Source: Stomoxys calcitrans
Lineage: Eukaryota > Arthropoda > Insecta > Diptera > Muscidae
Reading direction: 5' to 3'
Length of the DNA stretch: 64,000 bases
Assembly (NCBI RefSeq): GCF_963082655.1
Contig: NC_081556.1
Coordinates: 70,541,227-70,605,226, forward strand
Positions 31,514 to 42,912 of the stretch are shown piece after piece. The notes below the pieces were generated by a model, which was not told where the DNA came from, searched no databases, and was given only the letters and a program-made list of their open reading frames with translations. Position numbers and translations under genes: made by a program. How positions within the stretch are numbered: the stretch's first letter is position 1; the number at the start of each line of letters is the position of its first letter.

Positions 31514-32255
31514 TTTTTTTATACCCTCCGCCATAGGATGAGGGTATGCTAATTTCGTCATTCTGTTTGTAACTACTCGAAATACTCGTCTGAGATCCCA
31601 TAAAGTATATATACTCTTAATCGTTGTGACATTTTATTGTCGATCTAGCCATGTCCGTCTGTCGAAAGCACGCTGACTTTTGAAGGAGTAAAGCTAGCCA
31701 CTTGAAATTTTGCACAAATACTTCTTATTAGTGTAGGTCGGTTGGGATTGTAAATGGGCCATATCGGCCCATTACAGCTGCCATATAAACCGATCTTGGA
31801 TCTTGACTTCTTGAGTCTCTAGAGTGAGCACTTCTTATCCGATTGGACGACGTGTTTTATTGAACCTCTAGAGGTCGCAATTGTTATCCGATTTGCCTGA
31901 AATTTTGTACGACGGATCCTCTCATGACCATCAACATATGTTTTATTATGGCCTGAATCGGTCTATAGCCCGATACAGCTCCCATATAAATCGATCTCTC
32001 TATTTTACTTCTTGAGCCCCAAAGGGCGCAATTCTTATACGAATTGGCTGACATTTTACACAGGTCTCCAACATATAATTTAATTGTGGTCCAAGCCGGA
32101 CCATATCTTGTTATCGCTCCAATAGCAGAGCAAATCTTTTCTTATATCCTTTTTTTGCCTAAGACGAAATGCCGGGAAAAGAACTCAACAAATGCGATCC
32201 ATGGTGGAGGGTATATAAGATTCGGCCCGGCCGATCTTAGCACGCTTTTACTTGT
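31514..32255 (-). mobile_element. DINE/mini-me-like element, subfamily B, short
   Basis: Complete at both ends: TATACCCTCCGCCATAGGAT at right, CCATGGTGGAGGGTATATAA with TTCGGCCCGGCCGA and TTTTACTTGT at left. The interior is shortened by a deletion near 31850, which leaves fewer units than in 34933-36092. It is arranged head-to-tail with the preceding copy. Confidence 0.75.
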
Positions 32256-33034
32256 TTAATTCTAGTAAATACCGATTGCAATATCCGATTAAAATCACAA
32301 TTCAATTTTCGATTTTTATGCCACATCATAATATTGACCCGGGATCCTATAAAGAACTTTTAGTCTTGATTCTCTGAACATTCTAGCGGTCGAACGAATA
32401 AAGACATTAGCTTGAAATTTTGAGCACATACTATTTATTGATGAAGGTGGCTGGAGATATTAAATTGACAATATCGGCTGAGATTTAGATAAAGCTCCCT
32501 TATATAATGGCCTTTCAACTTGACTGCCTGACCCCCAGAAGATGCAATTATTATCCGATTGAATTAAAATTTTCAACATAGTGTTCTGTTACGACATCCA
32601 ACGATCGTATAGTTCAAACAGGTGTATAACCGTATATAGCTTCCAAATCAGTCTAAAATCTCTTATAGCACCCATATGAACCCATCTCCCAATTAGCCTT
32701 CTACTGCTTCAATTTTTGCCTGGTTTGACAGAAACTTGGTATGTAGAGTAAAATTATACCCTTAATTTAAGTTCAATGGTTGAGAAGTACCTAGATTGTT
32801 TAAAAATCCAATCCAGTTCATCGGTAGCTAATTCCTCGGACAAAAGAAGGCCGATATTCCCTCTCGATAATTTTTAAATTCCTAAAGCAATTTATATCAG
32901 CAATACTACTCGTATGCCGCTAATTATCATAAGCCGGGGTTATGCAACGTTTAAAGCTTGAGTAATCTGAAATTGCTTAAATTTTCTTCTGAAGAATTAC
33001 AATTAATTACATACTCTTTTTATTTTTCACATAA
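32256..33034 (-). repeat. Degraded DINE-like remnant, then unassigned
   Basis: 32320-32760 shows decayed subfamily B phrases (GAACGAATAAAGACATTAGC, GCAATTATTATCCGATTGAA, ACCCATCTCCCAATTAGCC). No ends remain, so it is an old copy. 32761-33034 has nothing recognised. Confidence 0.5.
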
Positions 33035-33316
33035 GCCAAATGTGTTGTCGAGAATTATCGCAGAGGTCCTTGCCTATCACAAGTATGCTCCCACACATGT
33101 CCACAGGTTCGAGAAGCCAAACAGCAGCAGCAAAAATGCATAATGCCTGTATCAGTCAGTAATCCACTTCAATGCCAATTCTGTCAAGCGCTATACCACA
33201 GCTCCTTCTTTATGGCAACGTTTAGCATTCGCAATCCAACGTGGCGAAATGCGAACATGGAAATTGTCGACGACGCACTTCACACACAATACGCTTGCAT
33301 TATCAATGTTCGGTAA
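33035..33316 (+). other. Unassigned open frame, 93 codons, Cys-rich
   Basis: A frame open from 33035 to the stop at 33314-33316, with ATGs at 33143 and 33212, in repeat-poor DNA. It shows a short Gln run (KQQQQK), Cys pairs (CLSQVCSHTC; QCQFCQALYH) and a polar end (NPTWRNANMEIVDDALHTQY). No family recognised and no clear splice context. It could be an exon, a decayed gene or chance. I do not call it a gene. Confidence 0.2.
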
Positions 33317-33804
33317 TTGCAAACACAGTTAACTAACAAATATTATAAAAGCAGTATACATTTTTATCTGAATTCATGCTCCGTTTCGAAAGGAAAAACA
33401 GAAAACCCAGAAAGTACTGGAAGTTTTCAAAAACAAAATCATTTGCTAAATTTTTGGACATCTTCACTATATGGAATTTGTACCAAATTTCGAAAAATAT
33501 AATTATTTTTATAGCAATTTTCGTTTAAATTACTTTTACGATTTGCCACTGTTTAATAAATACAGTTTCGGTTTGAATACATGTACTGCTTTAGTTGAAA
33601 GTCATAAAGAAATGCATATAGAAGTATTTTTTATTCGAATAGATCAAGAGTTCTGGTTATATGTATATAAACCGATTCAAACCAAATTTGATATAGAAGC
33701 TGCGGGGTAATAAAAGAATGTTAATTACAAAATTTAAGTCATATCAAACATAAAGTGTTCAAGATGTCAAATCGTAAGATCGGTTTATATAGCAGCTATA
33801 TTAG
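33317..33804. other. Unassigned, with a decayed 153-bp unit
   Basis: 33317-33649 has nothing recognised. 33650-33804 contains worn unit phrases in plus orientation (TATATAAACCGATTCAAACC, GATCGGTTTATATAGCAGCT), directly followed by a SINE. Confidence 0.4.
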
Positions 33805-33965
33805 AGCACCGTGGAGCAGAGGTTAGCATATCCGCCTATGACACCGAACGCCTGGCTTCAATTCCCAGAGTGAGCATCACTGCTTATCCCTTTACTTAAC
33901 TTACTTTACTGGCTACATTTGTGAGGTATCCTGCAATGTCGCTATGCTTAGCAATGTCTCTACCA
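33805..33965 (+). mobile_element. tRNA-derived SINE, diverged copy
   Basis: The head GAGCACCGTGGAGCAGAGGT keeps an A-box-like start. The B box is decayed (GGCTTCAATTCCC). The body phrase GGCTACATTTGTGAGGTA is recognisable, then it fades near 33965. Confidence 0.65.
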
Positions 33966-34364
33966 AGTGAATAACTGAATTGTTTCGCAATTTCTTTGAG
34001 ATAAATACAACCTAGCAATGTACGACCTTTGAAGCCATCACACATAAAGAACTCTGATGACAACCCCCCTTACCAAGGGCTCAAAACGCGTCAAATGGTG
34101 TGGTGTATCTATGGTTTCTTTTATTTTTCCATTGTACAGAATTTCCGTTCATTACGCTCATCTCGAAAGAGAAATTATCACTGAATTATTGGATGTTGAC
34201 GCATAGTGCAGCAAAGTCTTTGTACATTTTTTCACCTTTCACATTTCAAAATCAAAAAACCTTCGAAAATTGCAAAATACAAAGCCAATATCGATAACAC
34301 CTCAGCTTTAACCATTTAAAATTTCAAAGAGTTATCTCTATCCGTTCTCAAATGGCATATTTTC
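33966..34364. other. Unassigned
   Basis: No gene or repeat end recognised. Confidence 0.35.
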
Positions 34365-34910
34365 TTTACGGTCCAAATCGGTCTATAATGTTATGTAGCT
34401 CCCATATAAACCGATCTCCCGATTTGAATTCTTAAGCTCTTATAAGCCGCAATTTTCGTCCGATTTCGTTCTTTTGTGACTTTCAATTACTGTGACAAGT
34501 AAGGTTTAAATCGGTCTATAACCTATTATAGCTCCCCTATATACCGATCTACGGATTTGACATCTTTAGCCCCAGAAAGCCGCAATTTTCGTCCGATTTA
34601 GGTAAAACTTTGCTCATTGTATTCTGTTATGACCTTCAAAAACTGTACCAAGTACGGTCCAAATAGGTCTATAGTTCCCATATAAACCGATCTCCCGATT
34701 TGACTTCTTGAGCCCTTGGCAGCCTCAATTTTTGTCCGATTTGACTGAAATTTTGCATGTAGTGTTCCGTTCCGACTTTTAACAACTGTGTCAAGTACGG
34801 TTCGAATCGGTCTATATCAGGTTATAGACCATTAGCTTCAATATAAACTGATCGCCCTATTTGACTTCTTGAGCCCTTAAAGCCGGAACTTTTGTCCGAT
34901 TCGTTTTGTT
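34365..34910 (-). mobile_element. DINE-like unit array, truncated both ends
   Basis: Three to four diverged units (CGGTCTATAATGTTATGTAG, CGATCTCCCGATTTGA, CCGCAATTTTCGTCCGATTT). This variant uses GCAATTTTTGTCCGATTTG rather than the CAATTCTTATCCGATT of other copies. No palindromic end present. Confidence 0.6.
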
Positions 34911-34932
34911 TTTTTTTTGGGGCTTATGCCCA

Positions 34933-36092
34933 TTTTTATACCCTCCACCATAGGATGGGGGGTACACTAATTTCGTCATTCTGTTTGTAACTACTCATAA
35001 AGTATATATATTCTTGATCGTCGCGACATTTTATGTCGATCTAGCCATGTCCGTCCGTCTGTCCGTCCGTCCGTCTGTCTGTCGAAAGCTAGCTAACTTC
35101 CGAAGGAGTAAAGCTAGCCGCTTGAAATTTTGCATAAATACTTCATATTGGTGTAGGTCGTTTGGTATTGTAAATGGGCCATATCGGTCCATGTTTTGAT
35201 ATAGCTGTCATATAAACCGATCTTGGGTCTTGACTTCTGGAGCCTCTAGAGTGCGCAAGTCTTATCCGATTGGAATGAAATTATGGACGACGTGTTTTGT
35301 TATGATATCCAAAAACTATGGCAAGTATGATTCAAATCGGTTCATAACCTGATATAGCTGTCATATAAACCGATCTTGGGTCTTGACTTCTTGAGCCTCT
35401 ATAGTGCGCAATTCTTATCCGATTGGAATAAAATTTTGCACGACGTGTTTTGTTATGATATATAATTACTGTGTCAAGTATGGTTCAAATCGACCATTAC
35501 CTGATATAGCTGTCATATAAACCGATCTTGAGTCTTGAATTCTGGAGCCTCTAGAGTGCGCAATTCTTATCCGATTGGAATGAAATTTTGCACGACGTGT
35601 TTTGATATGATATCCAACAACTGTGCCAAGTATGGTTCAAATCGGTTCATAACCTGATATAGCTGTCATATAAACCGATCTGGGATCTTGACTTCTTGAG
35701 CCTCTAGAGGTCGCAATTATTATCCGATATGCCTGAAATTTTGTGCGACGGATCCTCTCATGACCATCAACATACGTGTTTATTATGGTCTGAATCGGTC
35801 TATAGCCCGATACAGCTCCCATATAAATCGATCTCTCTATTTTACTTCTTGAGCACCCAAAGGGCGCAATTCTTATTCGAATTGGTTGACATTTTACACA
35901 GGTCTCCAACATATAATTTAACTGTGGTCCAAACCGGACCATAACTTGATATCGCTCTAATAGCAGAGCAAATCTTTTCTTATATCCTTTTTTGCCTAAG
36001 AAGAGATGCCGGGAAAAGAACTCGAGAAATGCGATCCATGGTGGAGGGTATATAAGATTCGGCCCGGCCGAACTTAGCACGCTTTTACTTGT
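34933..36092 (-). mobile_element. DINE/mini-me-like element, subfamily B, reference copy
   Basis: Complete, 1.16 kb. Right end TATACCCTCCACCATAGGAT, TA-rich core near 34998-35018, GTCC/GTCT microsatellite at 35047-35082. Units start with GATATAGCTGTCATATAAAC at 35198, 35351, 35503 and 35656 (spacing 153, 152, 153). It closes with CCATGGTGGAGGGTATATAA, the palindrome and TTTTACTTGT. In reverse complement the unit aligns with subfamily A (GATCGGTTTATATGACAGCT against GATCGGTCTATATGGCAGCT), which shows that A and B are one superfamily. Confidence 0.8.
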
Positions 36093-36190
36093 TATAAGCT
36101 TGGTTTTAGCTATATTTATTTTCAGGCCGACTTTAGTTGCGTTTTCAGTCAAGCGTTCCAGCTTTGCTTCTATGTAATTAGAACTGTGCG
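36093..36190 (-). mobile_element. LINE reverse-transcriptase scrap
   Basis: The minus strand reads AKLERLTENATKVGLKINIA then KTKL, the block just after the YADD of RTE/CR1-type reverse transcriptases. Only about 100 bp remain, joined directly to the DINE-like left end. Confidence 0.55.
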
Positions 36191-36669
36191 AATTTTGCTG
36201 AAAACAAGAAATATTTAAAATTTTGGGTTGGGGTTCTATAACTTTTCTGGGGATGCTTAGCCCACACCCCAAATGCTTTTCTACGCTAATGGTCAAAAGA
36301 GAAACCTTCGTGCCAAATTTCGTGAAGATTGGATTTTTACCCACACTTTCTTTTTCAGTAGGGTATCTCAATGGGCCAGACTGGCCTCCAAGAAACCCCA
36401 CGTTTCAAAGTGGGCTACCCATACAACCAAAATCTTAACCTTCTGATTTGTGGTGGAAGTTTAAATGATGGGTGATTACTTTAGCTCGTTGTTCCAGATT
36501 CTGATTTCGGGGCATTGCCCACATTAAATGATTTTATGGAAATCAATATATCCTCAGTACTAAAGGATTTCTGTTGATGTCATCGAGTAGATTATCTCTT
36601 CCTTTACTGGTAAACTCATTATGATAACTGCTTTTTCGAGGTGTTTCTTTCATGCTTTCATTTGTTGCC
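36191..36669. other. Unassigned, repeat-like
   Basis: Phrases such as TTCGTGAAGATTGGATTTTT and GTGGGCTACCCATACAACCA look like worn interspersed repeat, but I cannot match a family. No gene seen. Confidence 0.35.
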
Positions 36670-37470
36670 TTTTATCCATAAGGAAGTCGTTGGTTGAAGG
36701 CGACGCCAACGCACATCGATCTATGGTGTAGCAAGAATACAACCGAAAGAGGTGAGTCACTTCACTGCATCTATGGAAACACCCCAATGTTTTACAACCA
36801 GAGAACAAGTTATAGACATAACGCTTGTAACGAATAGTGACTTGGTTGAAGTTTTGACCTTTTCGGATGGCTACAGAATAGGTTTTCAGGTAAGGGCACT
36901 AGGGAAAAGGAAGAAAGTCCTATAGGAATCCAAGGATGGCAATTTGGGATAGATTCAGGGAACATATGTGGAGGATTGATCTCTTGGGACCTATATCGGA
37001 CGCCCCAAGGCGGGAAAGATAAACTAGAGCATAATAGGCTAATTAGACTGTCATCGTGTTTACTTAAAACACTGGAAATACTGGTTGACGTTGAGGTAAG
37101 GGAGGGACAACAACGGAGAATTTCAGAGTCGCACAACATTTATACTACAAAGAAAGTTCGGTAGAAACGGCATTACATGAAGTGGCATGTGAGGTCGAGA
37201 TGTTTCTCAACAGAAGGCGGTGGCGGCCTTCCTCGATATTGAGTGGTAATATAATAACAAGAAGATAAGGTCGATAGTTCCCGCCTGGACCATACGGAGG
37301 CCCACATGAGTGTCTCCTAGTGGACGGATTACATGCTTCGCGGCAGGATTATTAGTGAAGACTTGGGAGAGAGTGTGGTCAGAAGGCGGGTGAATAGAGG
37401 AACGCCTAAAGAAGCGGGGGCTGTGACGCTAAAGTAGCGCTTAGGATTGGCATGCTGGGAGAAGGCATAC
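36670..37470 (+). mobile_element. LINE remnant: endonuclease and RT scraps
   Basis: Heavily decayed plus-strand LINE. Early part: GDANAHRS, resembling the apurinic endonuclease block GDANAHH, and a NVLDITLVT-like segment near 36810. Later part: AGKINHSIIRLIRLSSCLLK-type reading that matches the RT block FRP(I)SLSSFIMKTLE of 29087. Many stops and frameshifts. Confidence 0.55.
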
Positions 37471-37724
37471 ACTGCCACTGCACCACTCTGAAGGCTATGG
37501 ACGCCGGAGGTAAGCTAAGTTTGATGGGATCTAAAATCCGTTCTAAAAATGCGTGTATGATTCATATTCTACTATCAAAGTCCCTTATGGTGATTTCGAT
37601 TCTGGAAAAAATGTTGCACTCATAAGAAACAACAAATTTGGAAATGTCGCCCCAATCCTGTCAAAGTGTTGCACTTTTTACATTTTCAATCGAACATGTT
37701 TCTATGCAGAACTTAACAATTATA
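37471..37724. other. Unassigned
   Basis: No feature recognised between the LINE remnant and the foldback element. Confidence 0.35.
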
Positions 37725-38034
37725 AATGTGCTAAGTTCGGCCGGGCTGAATCTTGGGAACCCACCACCATGGATTCTGCTAAGTACAGTCCGAATCGGTC
37801 AAGAACATGATATAGCTCCCATATAAACCGATTGCCCGATTTAACTTCTTGAGCCCTTACAAGCCGAGATTTTCATCCGTTTTGGTTGAAATTTTATGCT
37901 ATGCGTCTCAACAACTGTGCCAAGTATGGTCCAAATCGGTCTATAACCAGATATGACTCCCATATTTTAGCAGAATCCATGGAGGTGGGCTCCCAAAATT
38001 CGGCCCGGCCGAACTTAGCACGCTTTTACTCGTT
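37725..38034. mobile_element. DINE-like foldback element with two left ends
   Basis: A 310-bp element whose ends are inverted copies of the subfamily B left terminus: 37728-37781 and 37968-38021 pair over 54 bp with about four mismatches. Each arm includes the TTCGGCC/GGCCGAA palindrome and ATCCATGG. It contains two units' worth of interior but no right end, TA-rich core or GTCY tract. Confidence 0.7.
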
Positions 38035-38157
38035 TGAATTCCAATTAGCTTTTTATCTTCTTTATACAATTTTCAAATAAACCAATTTTAAAGATGCGCT
38101 TAGTTGTGATAATATCGGTGTTAACATTGTCCCGATTGTCATTCATGTCCGTTAAAT

Positions 38158-38190
38158 GGAACAAGGGCAGCTTGTGGCTGCCCTTGTTCC
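38158..38190. repeat. Perfect 14-bp GC-rich hairpin, 5-nt loop
   Basis: GGAACAAGGGCAGC (38158-38171), loop TTGTG, then the exact reverse complement 38177-38190. It sits between the foldback element and a family C copy. No transcription unit is evident, so terminator or transposon-end roles are both open. Confidence 0.85.
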
Positions 38191-38204
38191 CAAATTCGAA
38201 TATC

Positions 38205-38545
38205 AGATTCGTATATTACCCCCAAAGTCATTTTATTTAAATCCTACATTGTCCCAGTCGATCCGCATGAGCGTTTGGTGGATATTTGGAATATCTCAGA
38301 CACTTGTTCTTTAATATTCAGAGTTGGTTTTTTTTCTCATCAGACACTTGGTATATAAAATTAATATCTGATTTGTATTCCACTGCCAATGACATCTTAT
38401 ATGAGTCCCATATTGTGTCAATCGGCCCACATGTTCACTAAAATATTATTAACTCTACGTTTGAATTTTCGGGAGGGCGGAACGGCCCACCTGTCTCCAC
38501 ATTTTGATACATATTTTGAATTATCCTCTCAAATGCCATTTAAAA
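38205..38545 (-). repeat. Repeat family C, antisense fragment
   Basis: Reverse complement phrases of the ~130-bp unit: AATATCTGATTTGTATTCC, ATATGAGTCCCATATTGTGT and GGAGGGCGGAACGGCCCACC. About two units. Confidence 0.6.
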
Positions 38546-38559
38546 AAAAAAAATTTTAG

Positions 38560-38773
38560 CTTTGGTTATCCCTTCCTAATGCTGGCGACATTTGTAAAGT
38601 ACTTTGCCCTGTAGAAGCTTCTCCCCAAATAAGCGTCGCACTGCGGCACGTCGTTATAAAAAGGAGGCCTCTCATCATTGAGCTTAAACTTGAATCGGAC
38701 AGCACTCGTTGATGTGTGGGAAGCTTGCCTTTATTCTTTAATGGAATGTTATTGGGCAAATTTGCATTTGCAA
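38560..38773 (+). mobile_element. tRNA-derived SINE, 5'-truncated
   Basis: Body only: CTTCCTAATGCTGGCGACAT, GTCGCACTGCGGCACGTCG, TTATAAAAAGGAGGCCTC, AACTTGAATCGGACAGCACT and end GCAAATTTGCATTTGCAA. The tRNA-like head is missing. Confidence 0.8.
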
Positions 38774-39069
38774 CAATCCGAAAATAAATGCTGCCCGAAT
38801 TTTTTAACAGAAATACCCATTTTGGGCAGAGTTGATTTCTAAATTGGCATTTTAAATACATTTGCTGTGGTGGCTGCAAATATTGTTTGGTGCTAAAAAA
38901 TTTTTGCATGGATTTATGAAGTAAAAAAACATAAGCCCAAATAGGGGATCTAAGCTTTGCATTTTGAGCACAAGAGGGATTTTTAAATCTTTTAATAAAA
39001 AATTGCCTATTTTCAAGTACATGTAGCACCCGTTTAAGTTGACATATCTTGTTCAAACTTCACTTAAAA
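38774..39069. other. Unassigned AT-rich stretch
   Basis: Nothing recognised. The long minus-strand frame crossing it joins SINE and unique DNA and is not a gene. Confidence 0.4.
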
Positions 39070-39458
39070 CGCATTTAAAGTATGTCCTCTTCGGGAAAAA
39101 ACCAGTGGAGAAAGGCAAAAGTCAGGCGGAGCCCTACACCACCGAGTCTGCATACTACTTTTAATACATGGAAGGATATATATCGGAGCTATATCTAAAT
39201 CTGATCCGATTTCTTTTAAAATCAATTTTGTCCTTGGACTAAAAAAGTGACTTGTGCAACAAATGCGTCCTGTACCTTGAATGCAAGAATACATGGACAG
39301 ACCGACCGACGGACAAAGATAAATCGAATCAGGAAGTGATTCCAAGCTGATCGGTATACTTATCAGTGGGTCTACCACATCTACTTCCTAGCGTTGCAAA
39401 GAAATGCTCAAACTTTCAATACCCTGTACCACAGTGGTGATGTAGGTCATAAAAATTA
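39070..39458 (+). repeat. Repeat family D copy
   Basis: TCGGAGCTATATCTAAATCT and GATCCGATTTC, then GACCGACCGACGGACAAAGA (microsatellite-like), AATCGAATCAGGAAGTGATT and the end TACCCTGTACCACAGTGGTG. The layout (unit, GACC/GACG tract, terminal TACCC...GTGGTG hairpin) parallels the DINE-like superfamily. Confidence 0.55.
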
Positions 39459-39496
39459 AGGAATTTGAGCAAGTTTTAAAGAAAATAATTTTTTTA

Positions 39497-39892
39497 ACCA
39501 AAAAATGCAGACGAAGATTTTCCAGCCCGAACAATTTTGCCTAACCTAACCTTATATATCTCTTTCCGCTCTCAAATGAAATATTTTGACCTGCGTAATA
39601 AATCATAAAAATAAGGATTATATATTTTTCCCAGAGTTATCAACGTCGGATGCAACAGTTATGAGATAGTTCTTCTCTGGCAATCGCTACATCGCTACCA
39701 AAAAATGCAGATGAAGATTTTCCAGCCCGAACAATTTTGCCTAACCTAACTTTATATTACTCTTTCCGCTCTCAAATGAAATATTTTGACCTGCGTAATA
39801 AATCATAAAAATAAGGATTATATATTTTTCCCAGAGTTATCAACGTCGGATGCAACAGTTATGAGATAGTTCTTCTCTGGCAATCGCTACAT
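39497..39892. repeat. 200-bp tandem duplication
   Basis: Copies 39497-39696 and 39697-39892 start ACCAAAAAATGCAGA and contain CAACGTCGGATGCAACAGTT. They differ by only a few bases (CTAACCTTATATATCTC against CTAACTTTATATTACTC). The unit contains a GCCTAACCTAAC pentamer run like the LINE 3' tails. Confidence 0.85.
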
Positions 39893-39929
39893 TAGGATTA
39901 GAATAGCTCGGCCAGCATCGAATCCGATA

Positions 39930-42105
39930 ACCTTCCGTAAAAGTTGAAATCCAACATGATAAAATTCGGAAGACTATTCAGAAGAAGATTTGTGCAAGAT
40001 AATTTAGATTATCTAAGCATAGAAGACATAGACGTCAATGTCAACAGGACTACAAATAGAGAAATAAACAAGATAATTAGAGCGGCAAAACGTGCCTCCT
40101 GGAAGTGTTTCTGCGACCATAGGACGATAGCTTTAATGACACCGCCAAGATGAAAATGTTTCTCTCAAAAAATCATGTCCAAACTGAAACGTTAGTAAAA
40201 CGTGGGAGCGAGAGCAGAGACAATGTAGGACATTTTGAGATTTGAATTTTCCACATGATTCGACAGGACTCAAGGAGATACCGGAATCTTCGAATAGTGA
40301 GATTGATCGAAGGCTTATCATTACAGAAGTTATGGTAATGGAAGCCTTGAGGAGGTTCAAATCATTTAAGTCACCCGGACCTTATGGAATATTTCCGGCG
40401 CAACTACAAAAGGAGGGCGACTATCTGGCGCCCTTAAATACAAACAACAAGCCTATGTCAATGGAAGGTCGGTGGAGGCTGTCCAGCACGAGGTTATGCA
40501 TAAAATAGAAGAATCTTTCGATGGGCTTTTAACAGTGTGCGTACCGACGCACTGATACTATCCTTAGACCAGTTCCGGGTAGTAAGGAACTGGATAAACC
40601 ATATGCTAAGGTGGATAAATTGTGGGAGAAAGTGAAGAGGACTGAGGAGGAATTTGAACCCCACGATGTTACAATACTTCTAAGAGGCTAGGATCTGAAC
40701 CAGCCATGCAGCGGGGCCGAAAATGTCTTGCAAATGGCATGCAACTGGGCTAGACCTGGGGTCTCAATGTTGTTGTGCCTATTCACGGGGAAGACGAATG
40801 TGGATCAATTTGACGCACCACGTTTCCTCAATAGAACGACTTCGATATATGACAGGGTCAAAGTGTGAAGTGATCTTGGATAGGAAACTGAATTGGAAGT
40901 GTCAAATTCAGGAGCGTACCGAAAAAACTCACAGGTGTTGGACACTATGTAGTATAGTCCACTGGCTCTACAGAAACGTGATTGGACCAATACTTACTAA
41001 CGCCTCAGTAGTTCGGAGGACTGCGATGGAGAAAAGTTCAACGAAAGAATAATTCAACAAGTTCAGAGAACATGTTGCCTTGGCATATGCCGAGCGATAA
41101 AAACAACCCACACTAGGACCGTGGAGACTATTCTAGATATCTGACCTATTGATATACATAGTAAGTGTAAGGCTGCCACTGCGGCTATGAGATTTAAAGC
41201 TATAAGAAAATTGACGGAGGAAAGAAGATCGTCACATCATAATGGTATAATCGAGACGACCATATGAAACCGGGAAGAAATGGAAGAGGTTTCCGATCGG
41301 ATACCTGAGATAACACTTGAAGTTAAATGCGAACCACTGCTGACAGCGGCACAGTCTTGGGTTGATGGAAATCTGGTATTGTCATCTGGAAATCACGATA
41401 CACAGATGGATCAAAACTAGAAGACATAGTGCGCCTGGGGGTCTACATTGAGAACCCAGGGACTGCCTAACCATAATAAGGTTCTGTAGGCAGAAATCAC
41501 GGAATATATAAGGTCGTGTGGTGTTAACACGAGCACATCGAGTGTCAACATCATTACTGCCGGCAAACTGCCCATTTAGGACAATAACAACCAGTATGGT
41601 AAGGCCACGAACAGACTTGGAGTGTAAGAAGGAGATTAACGCCTTCTCAGAGAACGGCACGATCCTCAACGTTAGGGTGGCGGGTCATAACGGAGCAAGG
41701 GGAATGAAAAAACAGACGAATTGGCAGTGAAGCCCACAGACTGACGTCAAGCTTTCGGTGTCATAACAGGATATATAGCTCTACGATCTCACTTTGGCAA
41801 AATAGGTGCTGCAAGTGATAGCATGTGGGGAAGATAATGAGACGTTGGAGCATTTCCTACGTCATTGCCCGGCTTTCGCGGCTAACAGACACCGGGACTT
41901 AGGTGATGACACGACTTAGAGGCGCCGTATGGAAAACAATTTAGGTTTTTTTATGTATCACGGAATTCCTAACCCAGATTTCGTTTTTCGAGTTTACTTT
42001 TTATTATTTAGAGCGCACAACAAGCCGAGTACTGGCGTAGGTATATGGACATAGTGGCATGGGGCTGATTAATATCCGCACACTCTTTTCAATCTAACCT
42101 TACAC
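39930..42105 (+). mobile_element. LINE, I/LOA/R1-like, ORF2 remnant to 3' end
   Basis: Same family as 14018-15509 but starting further 5'. Segments in order: a pre-RT region (REINKIIRAAKRASWKCF), RT block MEALRRFKSFKSPGPYGIFP, degraded palm, then LDRKLNWKCQIQERTEKTHR, RNase H scraps (RWIKTRRHSAPGGLH-type frames, VAGHNGARG), and the 3' untranslated region with AGAGCGCACAACAAGCCG, ending CAATCTAACCTTACAC. It has several large deletions, including the YADD block, and many frameshifts. Confidence 0.75.
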
Positions 42106-42290
42106 TACTGATTCTATGACGTAAACTTAATAAGAAGATGCAAATACAGCGAAAAAATTAAAATGGTCGATAATTCATATCAAAAAATTTTACGTACATT
42201 AAAAGCATAAAACTATTTTGATAAATGCCAACTAAAAACAAATGACGCACATAGAGAACATTAAGAACTATGAAGAAACAGATCAGCAAA

Positions 42291-42912
42291 ACAAGTAAAA
42301 GATTGCTAAGTTCGGCCGGGCCAAATCTTATATACCCTCCACCATAGATCGCATTTGTCAAGTTCTCTGAATTTTTTTTTAAATACATATGAGCTATATG
42401 AAGTTATTGACCGATATGGACCGTGTCATGCCGAACAAATCATAGAAAAATATTGCATCGAAAATTTCGGGCAAATTGAATATTAATTGGGCTCTCAAGA
42501 GGCTCAGAAAGTCAAATTGGGAGATCGGTTTATATGGCAGCTATATCAGGTTATCAATCGATGAGATCGTACTTTGCACAGTTGTTAGAAGTCATACTAA
42601 AACGACATATGCAAATCTTCAGCCATATTATATATGCCAAGAAGTCAAATCAAGAGATCGGTCTATATGGCAGTTTTTTATTACAAAACACATCATGCAA
42701 AATTTTAGACAAATCGGATAAGAATTGCGCCCTCTAGAAGCTCAAGAAGTCAAGACCCAAGATTGGTTTATATGGTAGCTATATCAAAACATGGACATGG
42801 ATTTGGCGCATTTACAATTCCAACTGACCTACACTAATAAGAATTATTTGTGCAAAATTTATATTACGGGCATGACTAGATCGACTTTAAATGTCATAAC
42901 GTTCAAGAATCT
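42291..42912 (+). mobile_element. DINE-like element, subfamily B, truncated right
   Basis: Left end ACAAGTAAAAGATTGCTAAG, TTCGGCCGGGCC and CTTATATACCCTCCACCATA, then about three units. It breaks at TAACGTTCAAGAAT inside the TA-rich core, where family C begins. Confidence 0.7.

Noticed and set aside
35637..36401. 254-codon minus-strand frame as a gene
   Set aside because: It runs through a DINE-like left end, a LINE RT scrap and unassigned DNA. It is a chimera of unrelated repeats.
38556..39056. 166-codon minus-strand frame as a gene
   Set aside because: It is a join of antisense SINE and unassigned AT-rich DNA without a recognisable domain.
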